Shown here: positions 44,992 to 54,579 of the stretch, piece after piece
Position numbering within the stretch: position 1 is the first letter of the stretch
How the letters are laid out: each line of letters opens with the position of its first letter
Assembly: GCF_027531025.1 (NCBI RefSeq)
Contig: NZ_JAPZQX010000002.1
Span: forward strand, 62,001 to 126,000
From: Novosphingobium sp.
GTDB taxonomy: Bacteria; Pseudomonadota; Alphaproteobacteria; Sphingomonadales; Sphingomonadaceae
Reading direction: 5' to 3'
Length of the DNA: 64,000 nucleotides
The notes under the pieces: model-generated
Seen by the model: the letters and a program-made list of their open reading frames with translations, nothing else
Told to the model about the DNA's origin: nothing
The model's database searches: none
Position numbers and translations under genes: made by a program

Positions 44992-46278
44992 TCAGCGCCA
45001 GCTTCTGAGCCACATCCAGTATTCGAAACTTGGCCGGCCGCAGCATAGCGGCCCGGCCGAGAGGATCGGGTAGAAGTGGATGAACACGGCCAGGCTGGCC
45101 AGCAGTGTGGCCGGGGCGAGCCAGCGCCAGCGATCCCTGCGGCGCCACAAGGCGTCGAGCGCCAGCGCCAGGCAGACCATCAGGAAGGCGGCGGGCAGCA
45201 GGTAGTGGTAATAGAACTGCACCGGCTTGCCCGACAGCGCCCAGAACAGCAGCGACAAGGCATAGAACCCGGCAAAGACCAGCGCATCGCTGCGCCCATG
45301 CCGGAACCCGGCCCACAGGCACCAGCCCAGCGCCGCAAGGCCCGCCAGCATGGTGAAGGGATTGCCGATCAGCAGGATGCCGCGATAGGCCCCGTCGACA
45401 TCCTGGTACAGGAACCAGATCGCGCGCCAGTTGCCGATCCATTCGTACCAGACCGAGCGATAGGGATGGGGCCGGGTCACGCTGTCCTGCAATTGCAGCA
45501 TGTAGGCGTGCCAGCCCAGCGGATCGAACGGGTCGATCGGGTTCTTCGCCCAGAAGAAGCCCTGCCAGTAGGTCAGCCAATAGACTGCCAGCGGCACCAG
45601 GCCGAGCCACAGTCCGGCCTCGGCCAGGGTAATCCCCGGCACGGCCCCGCCGGTCCGGCGATAGAGCCCGCGCCAGCCATGATCGCGCAGCTTGCAGACC
45701 AGGAAGACCAGCCCCGGCACCAGCAGCAGCGGCGCGATCGACCACTTGGCCCCCAGTGCCAGCCCCATGGCCACGCCTGCCAGCGCCAGCCGCCAGCGGC
45801 CCTGGTGGGGCAGCCGCACCGCGCTGGCCGCCAGCCACAGGGCGATCATGCCGAACAGCACCATGATCATGTCGAGCATGGCGATCCGGCTGATCACGAA
45901 CCACAGGAAGTTGGAGGCGACCAGGAACATCGCTGCCAGCGTGACCAGCCGCTTTCCGGTGACGAACCAGACCAGCCGCCCCAGCGCGAACAGCCCGATC
46001 GCCCCGGCCAGCGCCGATGGGACGCGCCAGTACAGCGGCTCATCCCCCAGCCAGCGGATCGCGGCGGCCAGGATCGATTTGGCCAGCAATGGGTGTTCGG
46101 GGTTGAAGCGCGTGCCCTCGTTATAGTGCCGCGCGGCGGTGACGTAGTGCACCTCGTCGAAATAGATCTGGCTGGGAATGCCCAGCCGCCACCACAGCAG
46201 CGCCAGGAACAGGATCGCGATGGTGGCGCACCAGTCGGCCGGGTCCTGTTCGGTCGTGAAGCGCGGCGCGGCGGGCAT
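44992..46278 (-). CDS. Family-39 (PMT-type) membrane glycosyltransferase
   Basis: 428 residues, polytopic. The first periplasmic loop carries IYFDEVHYVTAARHYNEGT (Asp-Glu of the PMT/ArnT class) and FNPEHPLLAKSILAAAIRWL. Many helices follow (for example MFLVASNFLWFVISRIAMLD), with a late HAYMLQLQDSVTRPHPYRSV and FYYHYLLPAAFLMVCLALAL. The pattern matches bacterial protein O-mannosyltransferase homologues. Uses polyprenyl-phosphate sugar, likely from the neighbouring GT2-GtrA protein. Start set at MPAAPRFTTEQD; longer upstream frames are antisense to metZ. Confidence 0.85.
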   Translation of the reverse strand: MPAAPRFTTEQDPADWCATIAILFLALLWWRLGIPSQIYFDEVHYVTAARHYNEGTRFNPEHPLLAKSILAAAIRWLGDEPLYWRVPSALAGAIGLFALGRLVWFVTGKRLVTLAAMFLVASNFLWFVISRIAMLDMIMVLFGMIALWLAASAVRLPHQGRWRLALAGVAMGLALGAKWSIAPLLLVPGLVFLVCKLRDHGWRGLYRRTGGAVPGITLAEAGLWLGLVPLAVYWLTYWQGFFWAKNPIDPFDPLGWHAYMLQLQDSVTRPHPYRSVWYEWIGNWRAIWFLYQDVDGAYRGILLIGNPFTMLAGLAALGWCLWAGFRHGRSDALVFAGFYALSLLFWALSGKPVQFYYHYLLPAAFLMVCLALALDALWRRRDRWRWLAPATLLASLAVFIHFYPILSAGPLCCGRPSFEYWMWLRSWR

Positions 46279-46325
46279 GGAGCGCCGATTACCGGGGCGC
46301 GGCGGGTGTGGCAATGCTGTTGCTG

Positions 46326-46360
46326 GGCTCTTGCAGGCGCGCCGCCTGCCGCTTAGAGCC
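46326..46360 (+). promoter_or_regulatory. Nested hairpin directly before metZ
   Basis: Outer stem GGCTCT/AGAGCC (46326-46331 and 46355-46360) encloses inner stem GCAGGCG/CGCCTGC (46333-46339 and 46343-46349, loop CGC) and an unpaired CGCTT. It ends 8 nt before the metZ ATG, and no separate SD is visible except the AGAG within the outer 3' arm. A folded leader that masks translation initiation is plausible. The known SAM-II core was not found. Confidence 0.45.
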
Positions 46361-46368
46361 GCGCAATC

Positions 46369-47574
46369 ATGAAGCGCACCACCGGAACCGACCGTTCGAT
46401 CACCGCCAAGTGGCGGCCTGCCACCCGCGCCGTGCGCGGCGGCACCTGGCGCAGCGAGCAGGGGGAGACGAGCGAAGCGCTGTTCCTCACCTCGGGCTTT
46501 TCCTACGACAACGCCGAAACCGCCGCCGCGCGGTTCCGGGGCGAAGATCCGGGGATGACCTATTCGCGGCTCCAGAACCCGACCGTGGCCATGCTGGAAG
46601 AACGCATCGCCCTGATGGACGGGGCCGAGGCCTGCCGGGTCCAGGCATCGGGCATGGCGGCGATGACCGCCGCGCTGCTGTGCCAGCTCAGCCACGGCGA
46701 TCACGTGGTGGCCGGGCGCGCCGCCTTTGGTTCGTGCCGCTGGCTGGTCGATCAGCTGTTCCCGCGGTTCGGAATCCAGTCGACCACCATCGACGCGCGC
46801 GACAATGCCCAGTGGGAAGCCGCGATCCGGCCCAATACCAAGGTGTTCTTCTTCGAGACCCCGGCCAACCCGACGATGGACATCGTCGATCTGGAATTCG
46901 TCTGCGCCCTGGCCCGCCGCCACGGGATCGTCACCGTGGTCGACAATGCCTTTGCCACGCCGGCCTTGCAGCGGCCGATCGAATGGGGCGCCGATGTGGT
47001 GGCCTATTCGGCCACCAAGCTGATGGACGGGCAGGGCCGCGTGCTGGCCGGGGCGGTTTCGGGCAGCGCCGAATTCATCAACAACGCGCTGCTGCCGTTC
47101 CAGCGCAATACGGGGCCAAACCTCGCGCCGTTCAACGCCTGGGTGGTGCTGAAGGGGCTTGAGACGCTGGACCTCAGGGTGCGGCGGCAGAGCGAGAATG
47201 CGGTGAAGGTCGGCGCGTTCCTCGAAAAGCGGGTGCGGCGGATCAACCATCCGGGCCTGCCCAGCCATCCCCAGTACGAACTGGCAGTGAAGCAGATGGA
47301 TGCCTGCGGCTCGATCTTCTCGTTCGAGGTCGAGGATCGTGCCCAGGCCCACGGCCTGCTGAATGCGCTGCAGCTGATCGACATCTCCAACAACATCGGC
47401 GATTCCCGCTCGCTGATGTGTCACAATGCCTCGACCACCCATTACTCGGTCAGCGCCGAGGCGCGCGAGGAAATGGGCGTGAGCGAGGGGATGCTGCGGC
47501 TCAACGTCGGCCTCGAAGATCCCGATGACCTGATCGAGGACCTAGACCAGGCGCTGAAGGCTGTCGGGCTCTAG
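46369..47574 (+). CDS. metZ: O-succinylhomoserine sulfhydrylase
   Basis: 401 residues, Cys/Met-metabolism PLP family. Visible: FLTSGFSYDNAETAAARFRG, YSRLQNPTVAMLEERIALMD, ASGMAAMTAAL, ETPANPTMDIVD, PLP lysine Lys217 in YSATKLMDGQGR, and C-terminal SVSAEAREEMGVSEGMLRLN. The sequence fits MetZ, which makes homocysteine directly from O-succinylhomoserine and sulfide. The leader contains a nested hairpin. The EamA permease gene starts 3 bp after its stop. Confidence 0.93.
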   Translation: MKRTTGTDRSITAKWRPATRAVRGGTWRSEQGETSEALFLTSGFSYDNAETAAARFRGEDPGMTYSRLQNPTVAMLEERIALMDGAEACRVQASGMAAMTAALLCQLSHGDHVVAGRAAFGSCRWLVDQLFPRFGIQSTTIDARDNAQWEAAIRPNTKVFFFETPANPTMDIVDLEFVCALARRHGIVTVVDNAFATPALQRPIEWGADVVAYSATKLMDGQGRVLAGAVSGSAEFINNALLPFQRNTGPNLAPFNAWVVLKGLETLDLRVRRQSENAVKVGAFLEKRVRRINHPGLPSHPQYELAVKQMDACGSIFSFEVEDRAQAHGLLNALQLIDISNNIGDSRSLMCHNASTTHYSVSAEAREEMGVSEGMLRLNVGLEDPDDLIEDLDQALKAVGL

Positions 47575-47577
47575 CGC

Positions 47578-48450
47578 TTGAGCACCACCGCGCTGCTGCT
47601 GGTGGTGCTAGCGGCGGTCTGCCATGCCACCTGGAACCTGGCCGCCAAGCGCGCCGCCCATGCCGGCGGGGTCTTCCTGTTCTGGACCACGCTGCTTTCC
47701 TCGCTGGTCTTCGCGCCCTGGGCGCTGTGGATCGTGCTGCAGGACGGCTTTGTCTGGAGCTGGATCTTGGCTGCAGCGATGGTGGCCAGCGGGTTCCTCC
47801 ACCTGGCCTACAGCCACGCGCTCCAGGCCGGCTATCGCAAGGCCGACCTCTCGGTGGTCTATCCGATCGCGCGCGGGACCGGACCCTTGCTGTCCTCGCT
47901 GGGGGCATTTGTCCTGCTGGCGGAAGTGCCGGGGCCGCTGCGGCTGCTCGGCCTCGCCGGGGTGGTCGGCGGGATCCTGCTGATCGCCACCGATGGCCGT
48001 CTGGCGACCTTCACCCGGCCGGGAGCCATGGCAGGTTTGCGCTGGGGGCTGCTGACCGGCAGCCTGATCGCGACTTACACCCTGGTCGATGGCGCGGCGG
48101 TAAAGCTGCTGCTGCTTTCGCCCGTGCTGCTGGACTGGGGGGCGAACGTGGTCCGCACGCTGCTGCTCACCCCTCATGTCCTGCGCGACCGGCAGGGCAG
48201 CATTGCCGTCATGCAGGGCCACTGGGTCAGTGCCTGGACAGTCGCGGTACTGGCCCCCTTCGGATATATCCTGGTGCTCTGGGCTATGCAGCAGGGCGCC
48301 CCGCTCAGCGTCGTGGCGCCGATGCGCGAGATGTCGATGATGCTGGTCGCGCTGCTGGGCATGGTGCTGCTGCGCGAACCGGTGGGCCGGGCGCGGCTGG
48401 CGGGCTGCGCGCTGATGGTGGCGGGGGTTATACTGCTGGCGCAGTCATGA
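47578..48450 (+). CDS. EamA-family (DMT superfamily) permease
   Basis: 290 residues, ten membrane helices in two EamA repeats. The first starts LLLVVLAAVCHATWNLAAKR, the second around GLLTGSLIATYTLVDGAAVK. Inner-membrane metabolite exporter-like, substrate unknown. It starts with TTG 3 bp after metZ, which suggests cotranscription. The end overlaps an ATG (ATGA) that could extend ApaG by 14 residues. Confidence 0.85.
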   Translation: MSTTALLLVVLAAVCHATWNLAAKRAAHAGGVFLFWTTLLSSLVFAPWALWIVLQDGFVWSWILAAAMVASGFLHLAYSHALQAGYRKADLSVVYPIARGTGPLLSSLGAFVLLAEVPGPLRLLGLAGVVGGILLIATDGRLATFTRPGAMAGLRWGLLTGSLIATYTLVDGAAVKLLLLSPVLLDWGANVVRTLLLTPHVLRDRQGSIAVMQGHWVSAWTVAVLAPFGYILVLWAMQQGAPLSVVAPMREMSMMLVALLGMVLLREPVGRARLAGCALMVAGVILLAQS

Positions 48451-48488
48451 CCTTGTCGCCTCGCCGGTCAATCGCTACCTTGCGCCCC

Positions 48489-48887
48489 ATGAAAGAGCTG
48501 TTCCAGCATGCCGCCACCACCGACGGGATCACCGTGCGCGTCACGGTGAATTTCCTGCCCGAACAGTCGCGGGTGGAGGCCGGCAAGTGGTTCTGGGTCT
48601 ATCACATCCGGATCGAGAACCATGCCGACCAGGCCGTGCAGCTGCTGACCCGGCACTGGCAGATCACCGATGGCCGGGGCATGGTCAACTTCGTCGAAGG
48701 CGAAGGCGTGGTGGGCGAACAGCCGATCATTCCGCCCGGCGGCAGCCATGACTATGTCTCGGGCTGCCCGCTCGGCACCCCGTACGGCTCGATGGAAGGG
48801 TTCTATACCTTCCGCTGCGAGGATGGCTCGCTGATGGAAGCGGCGATCCCGTTCTTCCCGCTGGCGGCCCCGGCCACGGCGGGCTAG
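48489..48887 (+). CDS. apaG: ApaG-domain protein
   Basis: 132 residues, a single fibronectin-III-like ApaG domain: TDGITVRVTVNFLPEQS, FWVYHIRIENHADQAVQLLT, RHWQITDGRGMVNFVEGEGV, VGEQPIIPPGGSHDYVSGCP, PYGSMEGFYTFR. These motifs cover almost the full length. The biochemical role is unclear (once linked to Co/Mg efflux). The Met at 48489 gives the usual MKELF... N-terminus; an upstream ATG at 48447 overlaps the permease stop. Confidence 0.93.
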   Translation: MKELFQHAATTDGITVRVTVNFLPEQSRVEAGKWFWVYHIRIENHADQAVQLLTRHWQITDGRGMVNFVEGEGVVGEQPIIPPGGSHDYVSGCPLGTPYGSMEGFYTFRCEDGSLMEAAIPFFPLAAPATAG

Positions 48888-48897
48888 GCGCGGGAGC

Positions 48898-49683
48898 ATG
48901 AAGCGCACCCATCTGCCGCTCAACGCCCTGCGCGTGTTCGATGCCGCTGCCCGGCATCTGTCGTTCACCCGCGCGGCGGATGAGCTGGCCGTTACCCCCG
49001 CCGCCGTCGGCCAGCAGATCCGCGCGCTGGAAGACTTGCTGGGCGTAGTGCTGTTCCGCCGCACGCCCAAGGGGCTCGAGCTGACCGACGAGGCGACAGC
49101 CGGTCTCGAATCGCTGCGCACCGGGTTCCTCCATTTCGAGGATGCGGTCCGCGCCATGCAGGCCGGGCAATCAAGCCACGTCTATACCATCGCCGCCCCG
49201 CGCGAGTTCTTTGCTGCCTGGCTGGCCCCGCGCCTTGCCGCGTTCCGCGCGGCCAATCCCGAAGTGCGCTTCTCGCTGGTCGCGAACGAGGAAGCCGATT
49301 TCACCGAGGCCAATCTCGACCTCGCGGTGCGCTGGGCCGAAGGGCCGGGCGAGCTGGAAGGCGTGGCCCTGGGCGAACCGGGCCGGGTGACGGTCGGCTC
49401 GGGCTGCTGGATTGCCTGGCCGGGCGATGCCAGCCCCGAAGGCGACGATTGCGAAAGCCCGCCGCTCAGCGTTGGCGATGCCGGCCAGGCGATTGCCGCC
49501 GCCGCCGCCGGGATGGGCCAGGCCCGCGTGCCCGCGCTATTGGCGCAATCGTGGCGCGATAACGGCCGGATTGCCGAGCTGGGTGACTTCGTGCCCGGCC
49601 GCCACGGTTACTGGCTGGTCGCCCCGCTGCCGCAGTGGCGGCAGAAGAAGGTCAAGGCGCTGGTCGCCTTCCTGACTGCCTGA
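48898..49683 (+). CDS. LysR-family transcriptional regulator (GcvA-like)
   Basis: 261 residues. An N-terminal winged HTH (LPLNALRVFDAAARHLSFTR, then AADELAVTPAAVGQQIRALE) resembles GcvA-type LysR members. The effector domain is shortened (about 170 residues) and runs from YTIAAPREFFAAWLAPRLAA to the C-terminus, with a compressed middle where a longer family member has the second subdomain. No divergent target gene; it lies 10 bp after apaG on the same strand and is convergent with the S9 peptidase. Ligand unknown. Confidence 0.88.
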   Translation: MKRTHLPLNALRVFDAAARHLSFTRAADELAVTPAAVGQQIRALEDLLGVVLFRRTPKGLELTDEATAGLESLRTGFLHFEDAVRAMQAGQSSHVYTIAAPREFFAAWLAPRLAAFRAANPEVRFSLVANEEADFTEANLDLAVRWAEGPGELEGVALGEPGRVTVGSGCWIAWPGDASPEGDDCESPPLSVGDAGQAIAAAAAGMGQARVPALLAQSWRDNGRIAELGDFVPGRHGYWLVAPLPQWRQKKVKALVAFLTA

Positions 49684-49702
49684 CCCGGCCCAGCCGGCCG
49701 CC

Positions 49703-51706
49703 TCAATCGGCCGGGTTATGCTTTGCCAGGAACGCCTCGATCGCCGCGTACCAGCGTGCCTGGTTCTCGTCCTTGTCGAACCCGTGACCTTCGCCGGCAA
49801 AGACCATCGTCTCGATCGGCTTGCCTGCCTTGGCCGCGGCATCGCGCAGCAGGGTGAACTGCTTGAACGGCACGTTGGTGTCTTCATCGCCATGCGAGAG
49901 GAGGACCGGCCGGGTCAGCCGCGCGATCTGCGGCACGGGTGAGACGAGGTCGAGGCTGAAGTTCGGATCCTCGCCCTGCACGCGGGCCATCCATTTCTTG
50001 GCCCCCTTGCGGGTGAAGAAGTTGGCATCGTACTTCAGCTGGCGCTTCCAGTCGGTCACCCCGGCAAAGCTGACCGCGCAGCGATAGCGCTCAGGGTTGC
50101 GGATCACCGCCCACAGTGCCGCATAGCCGCCATAACTGGCGCCAGCCATGCAGACCCGCTTCGGATCGGCGATCCCCTGGGCCACGGCCCAGTCCATCGC
50201 ATCGTCGAGGTCATCCTGCATGGCCCGGCCGATCTGGCCCGCGCCCAGCTCCGAGAAGGCTTTGCCATAGCCGCCCGAGCCCCGGTAATTGGGCTGGAGC
50301 ACGGCATAGCCGCGATTGGCCAGCAACTGGACCAGGCTGTCGAATTCCAGCTTGTCGCGCACGCCGTAGGGGCCGCCGTGCGGCATGATGATCAGCGGCA
50401 GGCCCTTGGGCTGGCGGCCGCGCGGCAGGGTCAGGTAGGCAAAGATGGTGTGCTTGTCGCGGGTGGTATAGCTGACCGGCTTCGGGGCGACGGTCAGCGC
50501 CGCATCTAGATCCGGCAGGGCCGTGTCGAACCCGTCCATCGTCCGTTTGGCGGCATCGTAAAGGAAGGTCTGGCCCGGGTTGGATTCGCTGCCGGCCCAG
50601 ACCAGCATCCGCGAGTCGTCCTTGGCGCGCGAAGTGACCCACACCTGCTGCCCGGCCAGTGCCTTGCCCAGCCGGGCGTAGAGCGCCTTCATCTTGGGGT
50701 CGAACCAGGTCACCCGGTCACGATCGTCGGTATGAAAGGCGGCAATGAGTTGCCCCTTGTCGTCGACCGTGGCCTCGTCGACATCCCAGCCGGGAACCGA
50801 GAACACCACTTCGCCGACCTCGCGGGTGGCATAGTTGAACTTGCGCACCGCCATCCAGCCGTCCGGCCCCGGCTTCAGCACCAGCCCTTCGTCCGATCCC
50901 TGGGTGATGCGCAGCACATCCCAGATGGTGTCGTCGAAATTGTCCTCGGTGATCTTGGCAATCTCGCGCAACGGATCGCCGGGCTTGCTGCGATAGAGCA
51001 CCCGCACCTTGCCGCCCGACAGGAAGGCCATGCCCATCCGCACCGCACCGGCATCGTCGGCATACCATTCCCAGATCCCCTGGGTGGCGCGCTGCACCTC
51101 GCTGGCGCCGCGCTCAGGCTTGTCGGATAGCTGGAACCGCCAGACCGACGGATAATCGTAGATCGTCCGCTGCATCGCCAGCAGCACGAATTCGCCCGCC
51201 GGGTCGACATAGAGCACGTCGTCCCCATCCAGCCCCATCTCGGGCTTGCCGACGAAGGGCATGGCCCGCGTGGCGAGGTCATAGTGGAACAGGCGCGAAA
51301 TTCGGGCATCCTCGCCAAAGAACACCGTCTCGGCCGAGAACGAGATCAGCAGCTTGCCCGAACCGGCCCAGCGATACCATTCCAGCTCGCTTTTCTTCGG
51401 CAGGTTGATCTTGTGCGCCAGCTGGCGCGTATCGACATCGAGCACGGCCAGGACCAGGCCGTCCTTGGAGGTCGAGCGGAAGGCGATCCACTTGCCATCC
51501 GGGGATAGCTTGAGGTCGCTGATCCCGGTGGACTTGGTCAGCGCGGCAACGGGGATCGTCGCGGGGCGGGCTTCGGCCTGGGCCGGTGCCGGAACGACGG
51601 GCGCCGCCGCCGGGGATTGGGCCAGCGCGGGCTGGACCATGCCAACTGCCGCCGCTGCCACCAGCGACAGCGCCAAAATCCTTCCCAAGCCCCCCGAGCA
51701 CTTCAT
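49703..51706 (-). CDS. S9-family prolyl oligopeptidase-like serine peptidase
   Basis: 667 residues. Signal peptide (MKCSGGLGRILALSLVAAAA ... ALAQ), an N-terminal beta-propeller of about 370 residues (KLSPDGKWIAFRSTSKDG repeats), then an alpha/beta hydrolase domain. Catalytic triad by motif: Ser524 in GASYGGYAAL, Asp in SHGDEDTNVPF, His in GEGHGFDKDE. Dipeptidyl/oligopeptidyl peptidase in the periplasm. The next minus-strand gene upstream is an exported amidohydrolase, so both may work in peptide use, with separate promoters. Confidence 0.92.
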   Translation of the reverse strand: MKCSGGLGRILALSLVAAAAVGMVQPALAQSPAAAPVVPAPAQAEARPATIPVAALTKSTGISDLKLSPDGKWIAFRSTSKDGLVLAVLDVDTRQLAHKINLPKKSELEWYRWAGSGKLLISFSAETVFFGEDARISRLFHYDLATRAMPFVGKPEMGLDGDDVLYVDPAGEFVLLAMQRTIYDYPSVWRFQLSDKPERGASEVQRATQGIWEWYADDAGAVRMGMAFLSGGKVRVLYRSKPGDPLREIAKITEDNFDDTIWDVLRITQGSDEGLVLKPGPDGWMAVRKFNYATREVGEVVFSVPGWDVDEATVDDKGQLIAAFHTDDRDRVTWFDPKMKALYARLGKALAGQQVWVTSRAKDDSRMLVWAGSESNPGQTFLYDAAKRTMDGFDTALPDLDAALTVAPKPVSYTTRDKHTIFAYLTLPRGRQPKGLPLIIMPHGGPYGVRDKLEFDSLVQLLANRGYAVLQPNYRGSGGYGKAFSELGAGQIGRAMQDDLDDAMDWAVAQGIADPKRVCMAGASYGGYAALWAVIRNPERYRCAVSFAGVTDWKRQLKYDANFFTRKGAKKWMARVQGEDPNFSLDLVSPVPQIARLTRPVLLSHGDEDTNVPFKQFTLLRDAAAKAGKPIETMVFAGEGHGFDKDENQARWYAAIEAFLAKHNPAD

Positions 51707-51822
51707 TGGCATACCCCCGCCGAACAATTATCGATCGCAGAGGCTATTGAAATCCAAGCCGTTTGCAAGGTTCCCGGAAGGTCCCGGTGCTAATTGCCGC
51801 TAAATTGCGATCCGCCGCCCGG

Positions 51823-53136
51823 TTACTGCGGCGCCACCACCACCTGGCCGCGCGCCATGACGAACTTCATCGCTTTCAGCACCTTCACGTCGGCCAGCGG
51901 ATTGCCGCTGACCGCGACGATGTCGGCGGCCTTGCCCGCTTCGATCGTGCCGGTTTCCTTGTCGACGCCCAGCAGCGCTGCGGCATTGACCGTGGCGGCC
52001 TTGATCGCCTCGGCCGGGGGCATGCCGAACTTGACCAGCAGTTCGAACTCATCGGCATTGCGGCCGTGCTTTGAAACCCCGGCGTCGGTGCCATAGGCGA
52101 TCTTCACCCCCAGCGGATAGGCGATCTGCAGGCTCTTGCCGGTGATGCCGATGCGCCAGTCGATCTGCTTGCGCACGGCCGGGGAATAGGCATCGGGATT
52201 GGCGGCCAGCCGCTCGATGTAACCGTTCACGGTGCTGAGGGTCGGCACGTAGTAAGTCCCGGCCTTGGCCATCATCTTCGCGGTTTCCTCGTCGATGGTG
52301 GTGCCGTGTTCGATCGAATCCGCCCCGGCGCGGACCGCCAGCTTGATCCCCTCCAGCCCGTGGGCATGGACCGCCACCTTGCGCCCATAGGCATGGGCGG
52401 TTTCAACCAGGGCCCTGGCTTCCTCGTCAACCATGCGGGTGGCCAGGCCCGTGCCCGAATTGACCCCGCCGGTGGTGGCAAATTTGATCACATCGGCGCC
52501 CCGGCCGATCTGGCGCCGCACGGCGCGGCGGCAATCGTCGGGCCCGTCGCAAAGGTTTTCGGTGTTGACCAGGCCGTGGACCTCGTCAGCCAGGCCGACG
52601 CGCTCGTCCATATGACCACCGGTGGTGGAAATCGACGCCCCGGCATCGATGATCCGCGGGCCCCGGACCCAACCGCGCCTGATCGCTTCTTTGAGCGCCA
52701 GCACCTTGCCTTCGCTATCGCCGAGGTTGCGTACGGTGGTGAAGCCGGCACGCAGGGTCTTCATCCCGTTCCAATAGGTCTCAAGGGCGTGGAGCGAGGT
52801 GTTCTCGGTGAACTGGGAAAGCAGGCCTTCATTGCCGGCCCGGTCGCTGTCGAGGTGGGTGTGGCTGTCGATCAGGCCCGGCAGCACGGTCTTGTCCTTG
52901 AGGTCGATCGTCACAGCACCCGCGGGGGCGGTGACAAAGCCGTCCTGCACCGCCACGATCCGGCCATCCGCCACGACAATGGTCGAAGGCCCGCGCGGGG
53001 CCTGGCCGGGCACGGCGATCAGGGTCCCGGCGTGAATGAAGGTCTGGGCACTCTCGCCCGTCTGCGCCGCTGCGGGCAGGGCGACGAGGGCGGTGCCAGC
53101 CGCCAGTGCGGCCAGATAAAGGGTGCGGACGGACAC
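51823..53136 (-). CDS. Exported amidohydrolase-family protein
   Basis: 437 residues. Signal peptide MSVRTLYLAALAAGTALVAL to about AAAQ. Metal-dependent TIM-barrel amidohydrolase: GLIDSHTHLDSDR (first HxH), KFATTGGVNSGTG (carboxylated or bridging Lys region), VAVHAHGLEGIKLAVRAGAD, SIEHGTTID, AYGTDAGVSKHG (catalytic Asp). It resembles Xaa-Pro or imidazolonepropionase-like enzymes that release C-terminal residues or hydrolyse cyclic amides. Substrate unknown. Divergent from the P450 gene across 170 bp. Confidence 0.9.
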   Translation of the reverse strand: MSVRTLYLAALAAGTALVALPAAAQTGESAQTFIHAGTLIAVPGQAPRGPSTIVVADGRIVAVQDGFVTAPAGAVTIDLKDKTVLPGLIDSHTHLDSDRAGNEGLLSQFTENTSLHALETYWNGMKTLRAGFTTVRNLGDSEGKVLALKEAIRRGWVRGPRIIDAGASISTTGGHMDERVGLADEVHGLVNTENLCDGPDDCRRAVRRQIGRGADVIKFATTGGVNSGTGLATRMVDEEARALVETAHAYGRKVAVHAHGLEGIKLAVRAGADSIEHGTTIDEETAKMMAKAGTYYVPTLSTVNGYIERLAANPDAYSPAVRKQIDWRIGITGKSLQIAYPLGVKIAYGTDAGVSKHGRNADEFELLVKFGMPPAEAIKAATVNAAALLGVDKETGTIEAGKAADIVAVSGNPLADVKVLKAMKFVMARGQVVVAPQ

Positions 53137-53306
53137 GGATTGCTCTCCCCGAATGGCAAGTTGCCCGGGGCCTAGCGTTCGGTGCCGACCACTGCAATCG
53201 CCATGATCTAGCTGACATCGGTGTAAGTATTTTGATCGAGGGCAAAGACTGTCCCGGCCGATCCTGCCAGTCAGCCTCGACTGCCGTGATAGAGGGGAGA
53301 GCCGCC

Positions 53307-54578
53307 TTGACCATCGCCGAAGACCTGGCCCGCACGATCATCGATCCCAAGTCCTATGCCAAGCGCGAACTGGCCGATGCCGCCTTTGCCCGGCTGCGCG
53401 CCGAAGCCCCGCTCGATCAGGCGGTGCTTGAAGAATTCGATCCGTTCTGGGTGGTCACGCGCCATGCCGACATCAAGGAAATCGAGCGCCAGCCGAACAT
53501 CTTTCACAACGGCGACAAGTCCACCTTCCTGTCCCCGCGCGACGGGCAGGAACGGGTGAAGATGCTGACCGGGGGCGAGCCGAACCTGATCCGCAGCCTC
53601 GTCTCGGTCGATGGGGACGAGCACAAGGCGCTGCGCAGCGTGGTCTTTCCTCATGTCACCCCGCGCGCGATCAAGCCACTGGAGGACCAGATCCGCGCCA
53701 TCGCCCGCGAATTCGTCGATCACATGCTGGCCTTCGATGGCCAGTGCGATTTCGCCGCCGACGTGGCCTTCCTCTATCCGCTGCGGGTGATCATGACCGT
53801 GCTGGGTGTGCCGCAGGAGGACGAGCCCTTCATGCTCAAGCTGACCCAGGAACTGTTCAACAATGCCGATCCGGAGCTCAACCGGCGGCGGGCCGAACTC
53901 TCACCGGACGAGATGCTGAAGTCGCTCTGGGAAACGACGATGGAGCTGGAAAACTACTTCGCCGAAGTGACGAAGAAGTTCCGCGCCCAGCCGACCGGGG
54001 CGATCAACAGCCTGATCGCCAATGCGAAGATCGGGGACGAATACCTCAACCACCGGCAGTTGATGGGCTATTACATCATCGCCGCCACGGCCGGGCACGA
54101 TACCACCAGCAACACCACGGCGGGCGCGATGTGGGCGCTGGCCGAGCGGCCCGAACTGCTGAAGGCGATGCAGGACAGCCCCGACCGGATCAACGCCTTC
54201 GTCGAGGAATCGATCCGCTGGGAAGTGCCGGTGAAGCACTTCATGCGAAGCGCGGTGGAAGATTGCGAGATCGATGGGCGGCAGATCAGGGCCGGGGACT
54301 GGCTGATGCTGTCCTATCAATCCGCCAACCGCGACGAGACCGTCTGGGCCGATCCCTTCGAATTCCGGATCGACCGCGAGCAGAACCCGCAGATCGCCTT
54401 TGGCTATGGCGTCCATGTCTGCCTGGGCCAGCACTTGGCGCGGATGGAAATGCGGATCCTGTGGGAGGAGCTGTTCAAGCGGCTGAAGTCGGTTGAAATG
54501 AACGGCGCGGGCGAGCGGACGATCTCCAACTTCGTCTGCGGCCCCAAGCACGTACCGATCCGCTTCACGGTGAACTGA
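53307..54578 (+). CDS. Cytochrome P450
   Basis: 423 residues, soluble bacterial class I-type P450. I-helix [15 protein letters not shown] (acid/Thr pair), K-helix EESIRW (ExxR), and haem loop [15 protein letters not shown] with proximal ligand Cys372. Start assigned to TTG at 53307, 6 nt after GAGGGGAGA; no closer in-frame ATG fits. The substrate cannot be read; the sequence style is that of terpene, steroid or alkyl hydroxylases found in sphingomonads. The gene is followed 1 bp later by a rubredoxin gene, an unusual electron-transfer partner. Confidence 0.93.
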   Translation: MTIAEDLARTIIDPKSYAKRELADAAFARLRAEAPLDQAVLEEFDPFWVVTRHADIKEIERQPNIFHNGDKSTFLSPRDGQERVKMLTGGEPNLIRSLVSVDGDEHKALRSVVFPHVTPRAIKPLEDQIRAIAREFVDHMLAFDGQCDFAADVAFLYPLRVIMTVLGVPQEDEPFMLKLTQELFNNADPELNRRRAELSPDEMLKSLWETTMELENYFAEVTKKFRAQPTGAINSLIANAKIGDEYLNHRQLMGYYIIAATAGHDTTSNTTAGAMWALAERPELLKAMQDSPDRINAFVEESIRWEVPVKHFMRSAVEDCEIDGRQIRAGDWLMLSYQSANRDETVWADPFEFRIDREQNPQIAFGYGVHVCLGQHLARMEMRILWEELFKRLKSVEMNGAGERTISNFVCGPKHVPIRFTVN

Positions 54579-54579
54579 G

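Noticed and set aside
46279..46368. SAM-II riboswitch before metZ
   Set aside because: The short pseudoknot core expected for SAM-II was not seen; only a nested GC-rich hairpin is present, so it is reported as an unassigned element.
53137..53306. Operator in the amidohydrolase / P450 divergent gap
   Set aside because: No convincing inverted repeat; only weak AT-rich sequence near 53220-53236.
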